64,000 bases of DNA. Origin: Symbiodinium natans. Lineage: Eukaryota > Sar > Dinophyceae > Suessiales > Symbiodiniaceae. Positions 19,539 through 30,240 of the stretch are shown piece after piece. How positions within the stretch are numbered: position 1 is the first letter of the stretch; each line of letters begins with the position of its first letter. The position numbers were made by a program, and so were the translations under genes. Location: the NCBI GenBank assembly GCA_905221605.1, contig CAJNDS010002280.1, positions 456,987-520,986 on the forward strand, given 5' to 3'. Under the pieces are notes generated by a model. The model searched no databases. It was given only the letters and a program-made list of their open reading frames with translations, and had not been told where the DNA came from.

Positions 19539-20448
19539 ATGGAGGAGCGACGCGCGCACAGCTTCCACGTGCGCCCGTCCTACTCACAGGTCCTGGGCTC
19601 ATCGCCGAGGGCGAGCCCTTGCCTATCAATCTCCCGAACCGCAACGCATCCATCCTGACTTCCAGTCACTTCTGGCTGGACGACTATCCCCAGAGCAGCG
19701 AGCCCGAGCCAGCCCCGCTGCCCCACACGACCGTGGACCCTGCAGCAGCCTACGAGGATGCTTCGAAGGCTACGATGGGGTGCCCTTCCCGAGAAGGGAC
19801 TTCCTGCGCCCACGGCCCTTCGACCTGAACAGCGAGTCTGATTGGACCCTGGCCAAGCGCTGCGCAACGATGGACTGAACCCGCCGCCGGCGCCGGGCTT
19901 CCTGGGGCGGCTGCAGCAGGCCGAGGCCGCGGCGGGAGCTGCGGCGGGGCTGGCGGCCTCCGCCATGGCGGGGCACGGGCAGGACCTCTACAACGCCGCG
20001 CGCAGGGCGCAACTGGATCGACCGCAACCTGCGCATCCCGCGCACGCCCGAGGGCCTAGCACCACCGCCTGAGGAGGTGGCCCCTCCGCAAATCATCGGC
20101 CGGCCCAGCGAAGTGGAGCCGCTGCTGGAGCGAGCGGGCCAGCGGGCCCAGGAGGTGGAGAGGACGGCAGCCCGAGACATCGAGCAGTTCATGAGCGAGC
20201 AGGTGGCCGAGGCCGAGGCCACGGAAGGTTTTGCGTCCACGGCGGAGGCGGCTGCAGGAGCTGCAGAAGCAGCAGCTGCAGAGGGGCCCGGAGCGCTTGC
20301 GCTGTTTGGCGAGGCAGCACTGGGCACCGCTGCGGGCATGGGAGCAGCGGCGGGGGGGTTGGCCGTGGCCGGCGGGGCGGCCGCACTCGTGGGAACCGCA
20401 TGGGCACTGCACGGCGGCATGGTGGCGGCGGAGCACCTTTTGGGCTGA
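19539..20448 (+). pseudogene. Minor virion protein-like gene with Ala/Gly-rich hydrophobic C-terminus, several frameshifts
   Basis: ATG 19539 begins MEERRAHSFHVRPSYSQVLG. Sensible sequence then jumps frame: PLPINLPNRNASIL and SSHFWLDDYPQSSEPEP (about 19612-19760), YDGVPFPRRDFLRPRPFDLN (about 19770-19830), GFLGRLQQAEAAAGAAAGLA (about 19890-20000), and NWIDRNLRIPRTPEG to the stop at 20448. The C-terminus has two small-residue hydrophobic stretches rich in Gly and Ala (AALGTAAGMGAAAGGLAVAG, then AALVGTAWALHGG), typical of a membrane-inserting or membrane-lytic virion protein. At least three indels break it. No family was recognised; the membrane role is inferred. Confidence 0.5.
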
Positions 20449-20484
20449 TTCAGAAAAAAACATAACCACCCCTCCCCCCATTTG

Positions 20485-21000
20485 TCCGTCCACCATGTTA
20501 ACTGGTCAGGATCCATCGGAGCAGATCACCGAGAACCACATGGCGACGACATCAGAGGGTGACCACAGCAAGGCTCCGCTGTCGCTTTTTTTTGTCGAGT
20601 AGCACCTACCCTGTTAACCGGTCAGGATCCAGCAGAGCAGATTGCCGGGGACCACACAGCGACGACATCAGAGGGCGACCACAACAAGGCTCCGCTGTCG
20701 CTTTTTTGTCGAGTAGCACCTACCATGTTAACCGGTCAGGATCCAGCAGAGCAGATTGCCGGGGACCACACAGCGACCGCATCAGAGGGTGACCACAGCA
20801 AGGCTCCGCGTCGCTTTTTTTTGTCGAGTAGCACCTACCCTGTTAACCGGTCAGGATCCAGCAGAGCAGATCTCCGGGGACCACGCGGCGACCGCATCAG
20901 AGGGCGACCACAGCAAGGCTCCACATACTTCTGTTGCTTTTGTCGAGTAGCAACTACCATGTTAACCGGTCAGGATCCAGCAGAGCACGTGGACCAGATG
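20485..21000 (+). repeat. Five tandem 115-120-bp repeats, each carrying a start-codon context
   Basis: Units begin near 20495, 20610, 20725, 20841 and 20961 with a/cTGTTAACCGGTCAGGATCC and include CAGAGCAGAT, the CATCAGAGGGCGACCACA block and a poly-T run before GTCGAGTAGCACCTACC. The start codon reads ATG, CTG, ATG, CTG, ATG in order, so the array has a two-unit higher-order pattern. Only the last ATG (20961) runs on into the polymerase-helicase reading frame. Confidence 0.9.
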
Positions 21001-24000
21001 GCGGCCGCATTGGAAGAGCTCTACGACAAGGCGCAGTGGTGGCGATACAGTTCTATGTTCGACCCTGATACCCCCCCTGTGTCAGGCTGCGATGGAGACC
21101 GCTGAGCCCGCACCGGTGATCAAGCAGGAGGAGGCCTCTCATACTGTTTATGCGGGTGGCGCGTGAATGCAATGCGACCTCGTGCTGTGCTGCTCTGTGT
21201 GCTGGCCAGGCCGATGTTTCGGAATCCGGCGTCCTGGCCCAGATGCAGTCCTTGGAGCGGGCGGCGGAGCAGGGCGACGAGGGGGCCGTGGCCTTGTTGA
21301 GCTACCTCACGAGCAGAAACTCTGGTGCCCGCGCTCTCGGTGCCCTGGAAAGGATGCTGAAGGCATTCGGAAGGAGCTCCTGGTCCCAGATCCCGTCCGA
21401 GTTTGTCAGCCAGCTCGTCGTCGAGATCCTTTCAGAGGTTTTCGACGACGATGAGGAGGAGGAGGAGCTGTCGCAGCGGCAGGAGCAGCAGCCGCAGAGC
21501 AGGGGGCCCGACTGGACCGAGAAAGCCATCGAGGACGAGCTGGCTGCGGCGGACGCCCTGCAGCGCGACTTCATCGATGAGGAAACGATCAGGGACGTGG
21601 ATGAGGACCAAGACGACCACTTGGACGAGGAAGTGGAGCCCATCGCAGACGGCACGGCGGCGCAGATCCTCTTCGACCGCGTGAACCCCACGGCTCTTTG
21701 TGCGCTGGCAAAGCGCGTCCTGAGCAAGGTCTTCCGGACGTGCGAAGGTGCCGGGCCGACGGTCATGCGCATCCTGGGCGACATCTACGTGCAGTGCACC
21801 CGCGGCAAGGTGGCGATGGCCCGCTGTTTCAGGACGATGTACCGTGAGGAGAAGAAGATGATGAAGGCTACGTGTCCGTGCCGAAGAAGAAGGCCAAGAA
21901 GGGCGAGGACGCGGCCGATGATGACGACTTCCCGCGGCCCCCTGGCCTTGTTGATGCTCACACGTGCGCCAGCGTCTTCACTCAGCCTGCCTGGCTCCGG
22001 GATGTGCTCCGCAGCGGGCTCCCGGACCACTTCGTGTTTGACCTGGAGAACTGCCACCTGGCCATACTCCGGGAGCGCCACTCCCCCGCCGAAGACTCGG
22101 CCCTCGAGATCTACTACAACCAGCGGGACAAGGTCCTCCAGGAGACCCACAAGGACCGCGCGGTCGCGAAGCAGCTGTTCATCCAACTCGTCTACGGGGG
22201 CACCGTGGATGCCTGGAAGTTTGCTCACGGGGTGACGGGGGAGTTTGGCACCGAGGCTCTGGCGCGCAAGTTCGCGCAGGAGATGGCCGAGCTGCGACTG
22301 AAGGATTGCGACAAGAATCCCGAGCTCCTGGCGAAGCTGAAGAGGATGACCGCACGACCGGTCGAGTTTCTGCAGTATGCGCTGAACACGGCGCGCGAGC
22401 GCGAGCTCATCGACAAGGTCGCCCTGGGTGAAGCTCGAGGAGACGATCAGAAAGGCGCTCGGCGGCTATCGCTTCACCGTCAAGCCCACCCCGTCCGTGC
22501 AAGAGGCCATGAAGAGAGCGGAGCAGGTCATGAAAGGCGGCAGCCCGGGCCTCAAGCACCTCTTTGACAAGGTCGACGAGGGCTGGTTGGATCACCACAA
22601 GCTGATCCGGGACGCCTTCCACGGCAACCTGGCGCACCACGGGCTCTACGCGGAGGTCGTTCTTCGGTCCCCGGCCGTGTCCGAGAAGATTCCCTACCCG
22701 CTGACGGCCATCTTCAAGTTCATCGAGGACACGGGGCACAAAGCATGGTACTCCTGCACGAACAAGACCTGGGTGATGACGGGCGACAGTGCACTCGACG
22801 TGCTGAAGAAGGCCGCCGAGAAGATCTGCACGCGGGACCTCACCGACTACCACAGCGTGTGGAGCAACTCCGACGAGGGCACCTTCTTCCGCTGCAACCT
22901 CAGGTGGGAGTTCTCGGGGACCAGCTTCCAGAATGGCGTCAAGGGCAGCCTGGGTGTGAGCTCGGATGTCTTCGACGTCGACGGGGATGGGTGCCGCAAG
23001 TACTTGAACTTCTGCGGCCGCGTGTTCAACGCGGAGACGCTCGAGTGGGCTGACATGGATCCGGCCATGAAGATCACCCGGAGCACGAAGTGGCGCCACC
23101 AGTGGCCGACGTGGTGGGAGACGGATGCGTGCACAGAGCTCTTTGACACCCTGGCCGAGGTCAAGCGGCAGCAGGACTACCAGGAGGCCCGGAAGCTCGA
23201 GTATGCCCTGAGCGATGCGGTGAAGGAGAGGCTCGACAAGCTGTGCAAGGCGATCCCCGCGCTCGAGATCTTCTTCACGTGGACCAAGGAGTGGGAGTCC
23301 GCGATCTTCGAGCTGAGCCTCGTGTGCAAGGGCGTCTTCGGCCAGACCCAGGCGGCGGCGCTGTGGACGCGCGGCGTGGGCCGCAACGGCAAGGACTCGC
23401 TCTGCAACGCGATGTCCGCGGTCCTCGGCACCTACAGCGTCAGCGTCGCGGCCCAGACGCTCTCCAGGATCCGCGACCCGTCGGCGCCGAGCCCCGCATA
23501 TGCGCTGTGCAGGGCGCGCAGGTTCGTGGCCGTGAGGCAGATCGATCGCAGCGAGCCCCTCCGCCAGCAGCTCTACAAGGTCTTCACGGACCCCAAGTCG
23601 GAGATGCAGGGGCGCGACGTCTACGAGAAGATGGTGATCTTCCGCCCGCAGTTCTTGATCTTCTTCGCGAGCAACGATCCGCCGGCCCTCGTCAACGACC
23701 TCGCGAACAGGGAGCGGACCAACATCGTGGAGCACGTGAGCGTCTTCCACGATGCCCCGGTGGAAGCGAACCACGTGCAGTGGCGGGACCTCGAGGCCAT
23801 GTTCGAGACCGTGGAGGGCAAGGCGGACTTCTTCGGGCTCTTCTTCGCGGTGTACAAGCAGCTCCTCTACAAGAACCCCCGACGCCGCATCGGCCGGATC
23901 CCGCCCAAATGCCTGGCGTTCCTGGAGGAGGAGATGCAGGACAAGGTGCTGGATGCCGCCCGGCTCTTCCTGGCCACCAAGATCGAGCGGGCACCGAAGG

Positions 24001-24318
24001 GCGGCGCTACGGTGAAAGAGGACGTGTACAAGGCCCTGGTGAACTTCATCAATGCCCACGCCCCGCGGGATGATGGCAAGGATCGCGAGGACCTGCGGCC
24101 GGCGGAGCTCCTCAAGCAGCTGGGCGTGATCGAGAGGCGAGGGAAAGCGCTGGGACTGAACTTTGGGACCCGGGACCCGTGCCCGGAAGAACATCTACTA
24201 CCTCGCCTACATCTTCCCCAAGGAGACCGGCGAGAAGGACGAGCAGCCGTCCCTGGTTCGTTTGGTCGGCGGCAATGAGCCGACGCAGTCGACCGCCGTA
24301 GGGAGCAGCAGTGCCTGA
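20961..24318 (+). pseudogene. TV-Pol (family A-like) DNA polymerase fused to SF3 helicase, frameshifted
   Basis: The start at ATG 20961 in the last tandem repeat (MLTGQDPAEHVDQMAAALEE) and at ATG 21092 are alternatives; frames change near 21100-21160, 21850, 22425 and 24175. The pol region has an acidic linker, then FDLENCHLAILRER (about 22037-22080), equivalent to motif A, and AVAKQLFIQLVYGGTVDAW, equivalent to motif B. This pattern belongs to the TV-Pol family of virophages and PLVs. The segment expected to carry motif C (an xDG-type site) between ELIDKVA and KLEETIRKALGGY is missing. The C-terminal half is a D5-like SF3 helicase: GVGRNGKDSL (about 23371-23400), FVAVRQIDRSEPL, FLIFFASNDPPAL (about 23653-23691). 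Stop at 24316-24318. Confidence 0.8.
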
Positions 24319-24529
24319 GCCCAGTCCTTGCCTGGTTGTATTGTTTTGGGTTACTACAAATCAACAAAAAAAGCTCCTAGCGTTATTGCCTGCAAACTTA
24401 GGGGGGTCGAGTGGAGATTATGTATAAATAAGCTACAATTTTGTCTTGTAAGCAGTATATACATACATATATCTCAAATAAAGATAACTAACTATCCTAA
24501 ACAAAGCGGGCACGTGACATGGCAAGGAC

Positions 24530-24705
24530 GAGGGCGCACTTTGCGTTAGGGTCTCGGGTAGGCTCCCATGCACACTGGGGGAGCGCCCCCCTGGGCATTT
24601 TGCCCTGGCATCCGAGGGCGCACTTTGCTAGGGTCTCGGGCAGGCTCCCATGCACAGGGGGAAGCGCCTGGGCATTTTGACCTGGCATCCGAGGGGTGAG
24701 AGTCG
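24530..24705. repeat. Two tandem copies of about 75-80 bp
   Basis: Copies share gggcgcactttgc, gggtctcgggtaggctccca, tgcaca and gggcattttg. The downstream copy has small deletions. Confidence 0.85.
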
Positions 24706-24932
24706 CAAAACAAAGAGATGCGTCAAATGTGTCAGTTGCAGAACAGTGCATGTCGTGTTGCTGCGTATTGGGAGTGCTGCCAGTTGACGGTTGGATTGCA
24801 TGTGTGTGCGATTGGCTCTTCCCAGCTGTAGTGGGCGCGTCGGGCGGGGACTGCGAGGGGCGGGATCGGTGCGGTAGACTGGCCACACCGTCATTGAGGC
24901 GTGACAGTTGAGCCTTCCCATCTCTCTCCCTT

Positions 24933-25115
24933 CGAACCCAACCTTGCGCAGGTTCGCCCTTTTTGTTCTTCGAGCTCTACGACGTGCAGGTGCCACAGAG
25001 TGCTCCGAGTCCTCTGAAACTCGAACCCAACCTTGCGCAGGTTCGCCCTTTTTGTTCTTCGAGCTCTACGACGTGCAGGTGCCACAGAGTGCTCCGAGTC
25101 CTCTGAAACTCGAAC
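24933..25115. repeat. Two tandem 87-bp copies
   Basis: The blocks tcgaacccaaccttgcgcag, gttcgccctttttgttcttc and gagtgctccgagtcctctga recur at an 87-bp spacing with almost no change, so the duplication is recent. Confidence 0.9.
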
Positions 25116-25324
25116 CCAACCCTCCTAATACCCGTCTGCCCTGCATCCCTCTGCGTGCGCTGTGTGTGTGAGTGTCATGTTCACCGACAAGCGCAGTCCC
25201 TGGTTCCGGGAGGGCTGGTTTAGTATGATTTTTTAATGGTTCGCCCCTCCCACACTCTAGCCCGAACCTCGTTTTATTTTGGATGCTCTGGATGCAGGGA
25301 TACTGTCTGGGAGGATTTTTTTTT

Positions 25325-25890
25325 TGGGAGCTGAGACGCTGGGACAATGAGACAGGGAGCCCCTGGAATCAAAGCAGAGATCATCCGGGGGGATGGGGGG
25401 AGCAGCCACTGAGACAAGGAGACAATGAGACAGGGAGCCCCCTGGAATCAAAGCAGAGATCATCCGGGGGGGGGGTGGGGGGAGCAGCCACTGAGACAAG
25501 GAGACAATGAGACAACGGCCTTTATACCCGGCAGACAGGTCGGTTGTCTCATTGTCTCATTGTCTCAGCAGGGTTTTGGTCCCCTGGGATGTGGAAGCTC
25601 TGTATGGCATCGAAGCGGTTGTCTCATTGTCTCATTGTCTCAGCAGGGGTTCGGGCCTTGGGGTGAGGAATCTCGGTATGGCATCGAAGCGGTTGTCTCA
25701 TTGTCTCATTGTCTCAGCAGGGGTTCGGGCCTTGGGGTGAGGAATCTCGGTATGGCATCGAAGCGGTTGTCTCATTGTCTCATTGTCTCAGCAGGGGTTC
25801 GGGCCTTGGGGGGTGGGGAATCTCGGTATGGCATCGAAGCGGTTGTCTCGTTGTCTCATTGTCTCAGCAGGGTTTTGGTCCCTGGGATTT
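25325..25890. repeat. TTGTCTCA array: three reverse and five forward units
   Basis: Reverse units (CTGAGACAAGGAGACAATGA type) lie near 25331, 25410 and 25491; forward units (GTTGTCTCATTGTCTCATTG) near 25541, 25619, 25694, 25768 and 25843. The array lies between the convergent polymerase-helicase and fibre genes, and forms the largest fold-back of the family in this window. Confidence 0.9.
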
Positions 25891-25992
25891 GGATTTTTTT
25901 ATTAACCCATTCACGGTGGGGCCACCGGTCCTGGGTTGAAATCCCGCAGCTGCCTGACGGCCAAGGGCACAGGTGGGCGGGTGAGCCTCGCT

Positions 25993-28972
25993 TTAGGCTC
26001 TGCGCTTCCGCGTGGCACCGGCAGTGCGTGCTTCGCTGTTGACGGTGGAGACCACCTGCAAATCCCCTTGCACCTGCACCCCTGTGGAGCCACCGATGAG
26101 CTCCAGGTACGCTGGGCTCGAGACGATGCCATTGTCGGCCCTGATGGCGGAAGCCGTGTAGAGCACCGAGTTGAGGTAGGTGCCCTGCGTGCCGCCCGTC
26201 AATGTGAGGTAGTCGTCTGTGGGCCTCGCCCGCACCGTGGGCGCCCGCAGCTCCGTGCTGAGCTCCACGCTCCCCGAGGTCAGCGTGCCCTGCACATCCA
26301 GTGCGCCGGTAACAACGGTGCCCCCGGAGCCGCCGGTGATGGTGAGCTGCGTGTCCTGGACCCGCGTGGAGATGGCATTGGTCACCAGCCCCGTGGCCGT
26401 GCCCGTGGCGTCGTCGATGTAGAGCTCCGTGTCCACGCGCAGCCGCGGGGCCACCGAGTGCACCTCCGAGGTGGCGAAGGTGCAGAGGCTCTGGTCCGCC
26501 TGGTCCGTGACGCGCACAGACACGGTGCCCGCCTTCAGGTTCAGGAATTGATTGGCGGGCAGCAGGGGCTCCACCGTGTCCGCCTGGAAGCTGCCGGCCG
26601 TGGCGATGCCCAGGCTGGAGTCCGCGAAGATGCGGCCCATGGTCAGCATGTTGACCCCCGTCTTGAGGCTGAAGAGGCTCGAGGACAGGTCGGCCACGGC
26701 GGCCCCGTTGCTGGCCTCGAACTCGATGCCCAGGCTGCCGCCCCGCAGCGTCAAGAAATCCGCTCCGTTGGCTCGCACGTCATTGACGAGCAGGGGATCC
26801 GACGGTGGTGCCCCCGCCAGCGCATAGCGAGCATCGCTCTCGGCTTTGCTGTAGCAGTCGCAATTGAGACGGAGCGTGGCCCCGTTGCCCAGGATGGGCG
26901 TGGCGCTCAGGGGCGCCTGGGGGAGGAGGGCCCTGACCATTCGTGGCGTAAATTGCTCCAGCACCAGGGTGTAGATGCCCCCACCCTCCACGTTCCCGTT
27001 CGTGGGAAAATACCGGGAGTCCAGAGGCGTGAAGTCGCTGCTGGAGAAGTACCTCCCGTCGCTTTCGCTCTTGGAGTAACAGTCGCAGGTCAGCTGCACC
27101 GTGGCGGAGTTGCCCAGGATCAGGTTCGCTCCCAGGGGTGCCTGGGGCAGCAGTGCTCGGATCATTCGGGGCGTGAAGTTGTCGAGCACCATAGGGATGA
27201 TGCCTCCCCCTCCGGCGTTGCCGTTGACGGGATGATACCGGGCGTCGCCCTGGGCTTCGGTGAGGAGCCCCGAGGAGCTGATCTGGCTGGCGATCTCTGC
27301 TGAAGTTTCGCCCTGATCCCAGTAGTTGGTGAGCTCCGAAGCAATGGAGCTGTCGATGTCGGCCTGCGTGGCATACTGCGAAACGTTCAGGGCGTCCACG
27401 GCGCTCGAAATCTGAGCATTCACCTCGGCCTGCGTGTACGTCTGGCTCTGGTCATAGGCCTGGCACTCGATCTGCAGCGTGTTGCCCGAGTTCTGGAGCG
27501 TGGCCACCAGGGGCCCGGCGAAGTGCAGGTTCCGGAGGGCCTGCCCGGTCAGCAGCTCCCAGGTGGTGTTCCCGCTCCAGGCGGGTGCGCTCCCGCAATG
27601 AGGGCGTCCACTTGCGCGGAGTCGTAATACGACGCGAGCGCTTTAGCGATCTCGTTGAGGATGGGTGCCTGCAGCCCGGTCCACGGCACGTATGCGCTCA
27701 GGTTGATGCCGCCCACGGCCGCAGCAATGGCAGCATCCATCTGCGTGGTGCTGGCCAGGGGAGCCAGGAGGGCGTCGACCTGACCCTGCGTGTACGCATC
27801 GCAGGCCAGGCTCAGCGTGAAGTTGTCGTTCTCGAGGGAGACGCTCAGGGGAGCGTTGAAGTGCCAGTTGCGGATCGTGTTGGTGCCCACCAGCAGGTCC
27901 CAGGTGGTTTGCCCGGGCCACGCCTGGGCGTTGGCGAGGTTCGTGCCCCCGCCCGTGGTCAGAGCGGCCAGTGCTGCGTTGAGCGCATCGATGGCGCTCT
28001 GCAGACTTGTTTCGGAAGCCGAGAGGTCCGCCGCCGTCGCAAAGGGCCCCGCACCTTGCAGGGCCAGGATCTCCGCGTCGTGCCCATCCAGGCGCGCATC
28101 TCGCACGGCCAGCTGTGCGTTGAGCCCCGCGGTGTCCGTGTAGCCTGCGAGTCCGGTGGCAAGCGCTGCAGCCACGTCGGCAGCCGACTGGAAGCCCGCG
28201 GCTTGCAGCGCCGCCAGGGCCGCCTCTACTGCGTCGAGCCTCCCGTCGCGGATGGCAAGCGCTGCGTCCAGCACCGTCTGGGCCACCAGGGGCAGCAGGG
28301 CGGTGGCGATCTTCTGGTCCACGTCCGCGGGCGTGGTGCGCAGGGCCACCGTGCTGCTGAGGTCGGTGGTCGTGGGCCGGTCCAAGAGTGCGGTTGCAAG
28401 GGCCTGTGAGACGTCTGCGGCTGTTTGCCGGGCCGCCACGTCGAGGGCCAGCTGGTCCTGCGTGCTCTTCAGCCCATACGTGGCTGCGACCTGCGCGAGC
28501 ACGGCGTTGTCGGCACTGGTGATGGCGCTGTTCATGGAAGCGTTGGTGGGATGATTCGCTAGCTTCAGGTCCACGGAGGCAGGCGTGCTCTTGGAGTTCA
28601 CGTCCAGCTGCAGCGCGTCGAGTGCGCTTTGGTTCGCCTTCCCCGCCAGCCCCGTGGTGAGGCTGGTGCTGAGGGTGGTTATGGAGGACTGGTTGGCAGC
28701 GATGAGGCCCTCGGCGGCTGCCAAATCGGCGGCCAGCGCATAGGGTGCGAGGTCAGGAGGCGGTGGGATGGCGGCCACCTGCGTTTGTAGCGCTGCCACG
28801 GCGGCCGAGTTGGTGCCGATGGGGTGTTGGCCGCGGTGTCTGTGAGGGGCGAGTAGGCCGTGAGGACCGTGGCGAGCTGCCCCGCGGAGATGCCCTGCAT
28901 CTCGATGGTGGTGATGGGGGTCTGGCCATCGTTCAGGATGTTCCCGGTGATGGTTGACTCAAATAGACTCAT
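25993..28972 (-). pseudogene. Long attachment-fibre protein with tail-fibre-like repeats (two frameshifts)
   Basis: The start is ATG 28972 (MSLFESTITGNILNDGQTP), 12 bp upstream of which the capsid gene ends. The frame moves near 28820 and near 27555; joined length would be about 990 aa. The middle is a long Ala/Leu/Asp-rich coiled or beta-helical shaft with heptad-like repeats. The distal part has repeated elements of the type YSKSESDGRYF (about 27045-27080) and YSKAESDARYAL (about 26820-26860), which resemble short repeats of phage tail fibres, plus two copies of PRMxRALLPQAPL. Trimeric fibres that bind the host surface are expected at PLV vertices; this gene is the obvious candidate. Receptor specificity cannot be read. 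Confidence 0.65.
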
Positions 28973-28983
28973 GTTTTACTCTA

Positions 28984-30240
28984 TCAGTCGAGGCTCGACA
29001 CGCCCGCCGAGCTCAAAGTACAGAGCTGATATGACAGCATGTGCACAAAACACTGGTCCGCGCGGTCCGCCTCCATGTTGCTGAAGCTGAAGCGGCACAG
29101 GTCGCCCGAGCGTGTTGAGATGCCGCTCAAAGGATGCTTGGCAAGCGGATTGGGCACACGCTCGACGGGGAAGGCCGCGATGAACTGCGTGTTCCCGTAC
29201 AGGTTGTCCCGGATGCGCATGTTGCGCAGCTTCGAGTCGTAGGTGCCCGCCAGGATCTCCAAAAAGTGATGCCATTCGGCGATGCTCTCGTTCGCCGTGC
29301 GAGGGTACTGCAGCGCGCCCAGCTGCAGCTGGCCCTGGAGGTTCCGGTTCACGTTCGCTCCAGGGTACTCGAAATTGTCCACGTGGTCCTCCGTGGTCTT
29401 GTTGAAGGTCACACAGGCACCGAGCATTTTCGTAAATGCCCGTGCGATAGTTATGTTATAGCTGGTGGACCCTGCGGGGATGCTCGACAGCTGCGTGTGG
29501 ATGGTCGGGAAGCTGAAAATCAGGCTGCGACCACTGGTCATGATCCTCTGGAAGCTCTCGCGGAGGGCGGAGTCGAGGGTCACCTGAGAGGCATAGAGCT
29601 TCACGTTCTCGATGGTGTAGTCCTGGCTGCCGCTGATGTTGCGGGCCCCGTCCGTGGGGTCGCAGAAGGTGATTTGAAGCACGAGGTTGAGTTCGGGCGG
29701 GAGCATTTTGCCGCAGTTGAAGATCCCAATGAGATGCGGGCTCATGAGCACGGTGCGGGAGCCCGAGGCCGGGATCTCCTCGGCGTGGCCCCCGCCGTCC
29801 GCCAGGAAGCCCTGGATGTGCCGGTTCAGCCACCACTCCTCGTTTTTCAGGAGGCCATACATGTACGAGCAACGGTTGTAGTAGGAGATGTCCTCTATGC
29901 GAGTTCCATTGGCGAAGACTTCTATGCGGTCGATGAGGCAGCTGGGGTCCGGCGAGGCGAGCTGCAGCGTGGCTGTGCCGGAGTTGTTGCGCACCGTGTA
30001 GCCCAGCTTGACGGACTCTCCGTCCACGAACGATTGACCGCTGGTCAGGGGAATTCTGCACACGCGGCTCGTGGTCGGCGTGAAGACGCTCAAACTCGAA
30101 GGGTAATAGACGACATCGGCTCTCGAGGACACATAATTCACGTTGCTCGACTGGAGCTTGTAGTCGAGGCTCTGAACCAACTCATCATTGACGGCAGCAG
30201 TCACCTGCTCCATACTGTTTACTTGTAGCGAAAGATTCAT
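28984..30240 (-). CDS. Double-jelly-roll major capsid protein, intact
   Basis: An unbroken 418-aa frame. It starts MNLSLQVNSMEQV and contains NVNYVSSRADVVYYP, CRIPLTSGQSFVDG, a VRNNSG turn, CLIDRIEVFANGTRIEDISY, then MSPHLIGIFNCGKMLPP, an N-terminal-to-C-terminal jelly-roll linker, and SYNITIARAFTKMLG with LRNMRIRDNLYGN. The FxNGTxIExIxxYN pattern and overall length match PLV/polinton major capsid proteins, which form pseudo-hexameric trimers of the icosahedral shell. Its ATG overlaps the TGA of the upstream 96-aa gene (ATGA), and it is followed by the fibre gene, so these probably form one minus-strand transcription block. No frameshift or internal stop is present. Confidence 0.8.
   Translation of the reverse strand: MNLSLQVNSMEQVTAAVNDELVQSLDYKLQSSNVNYVSSRADVVYYPSSLSVFTPTTSRVCRIPLTSGQSFVDGESVKLGYTVRNNSGTATLQLASPDPSCLIDRIEVFANGTRIEDISYYNRCSYMYGLLKNEEWWLNRHIQGFLADGGGHAEEIPASGSRTVLMSPHLIGIFNCGKMLPPELNLVLQITFCDPTDGARNISGSQDYTIENVKLYASQVTLDSALRESFQRIMTSGRSLIFSFPTIHTQLSSIPAGSTSYNITIARAFTKMLGACVTFNKTTEDHVDNFEYPGANVNRNLQGQLQLGALQYPRTANESIAEWHHFLEILAGTYDSKLRNMRIRDNLYGNTQFIAAFPVERVPNPLAKHPLSGISTRSGDLCRFSFSNMEADRADQCFVHMLSYQLCTLSSAGVSSLD

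Larger units (their letters stand above)
24319..25327. other. Gene-free region after the polymerase-helicase, with two local duplications
   Basis: It starts AT-rich (24340-24500, a possible 3' UTR) and has no convincing ORF. Two local tandem duplications are annotated separately. Confidence 0.5.

Noticed and set aside
23371-23400. Mutated Walker A in the SF3 helicase (GKD instead of GKS/T)
   Set aside because: NGKD followed by S/T is a normal variant in D5-like SF3 helicases, so it is not evidence of inactivation.
22407-24194. 595-aa minus-strand ORF opposite the SF3 helicase
   Set aside because: His/Arg/Leu-rich antisense shadow; the plus strand shows Walker A and sensor motifs.
15440-25890. 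CRISPR array at the regularly spaced TTGTCTCA repeats
   Set aside because: The spacers are themselves near-identical, units occur in both orientations, and the genome is eukaryotic; this is a minisatellite-type repeat.
25936-27303. 455-aa plus-strand ORF opposite the fibre gene
   Set aside because: Antisense shadow with no motif; the minus strand has the repeats expected of a fibre.
29134-30228. 364-aa plus-strand ORF opposite the major capsid gene
   Set aside because: Antisense shadow; the capsid frame has family-like motifs and an ATGA junction.
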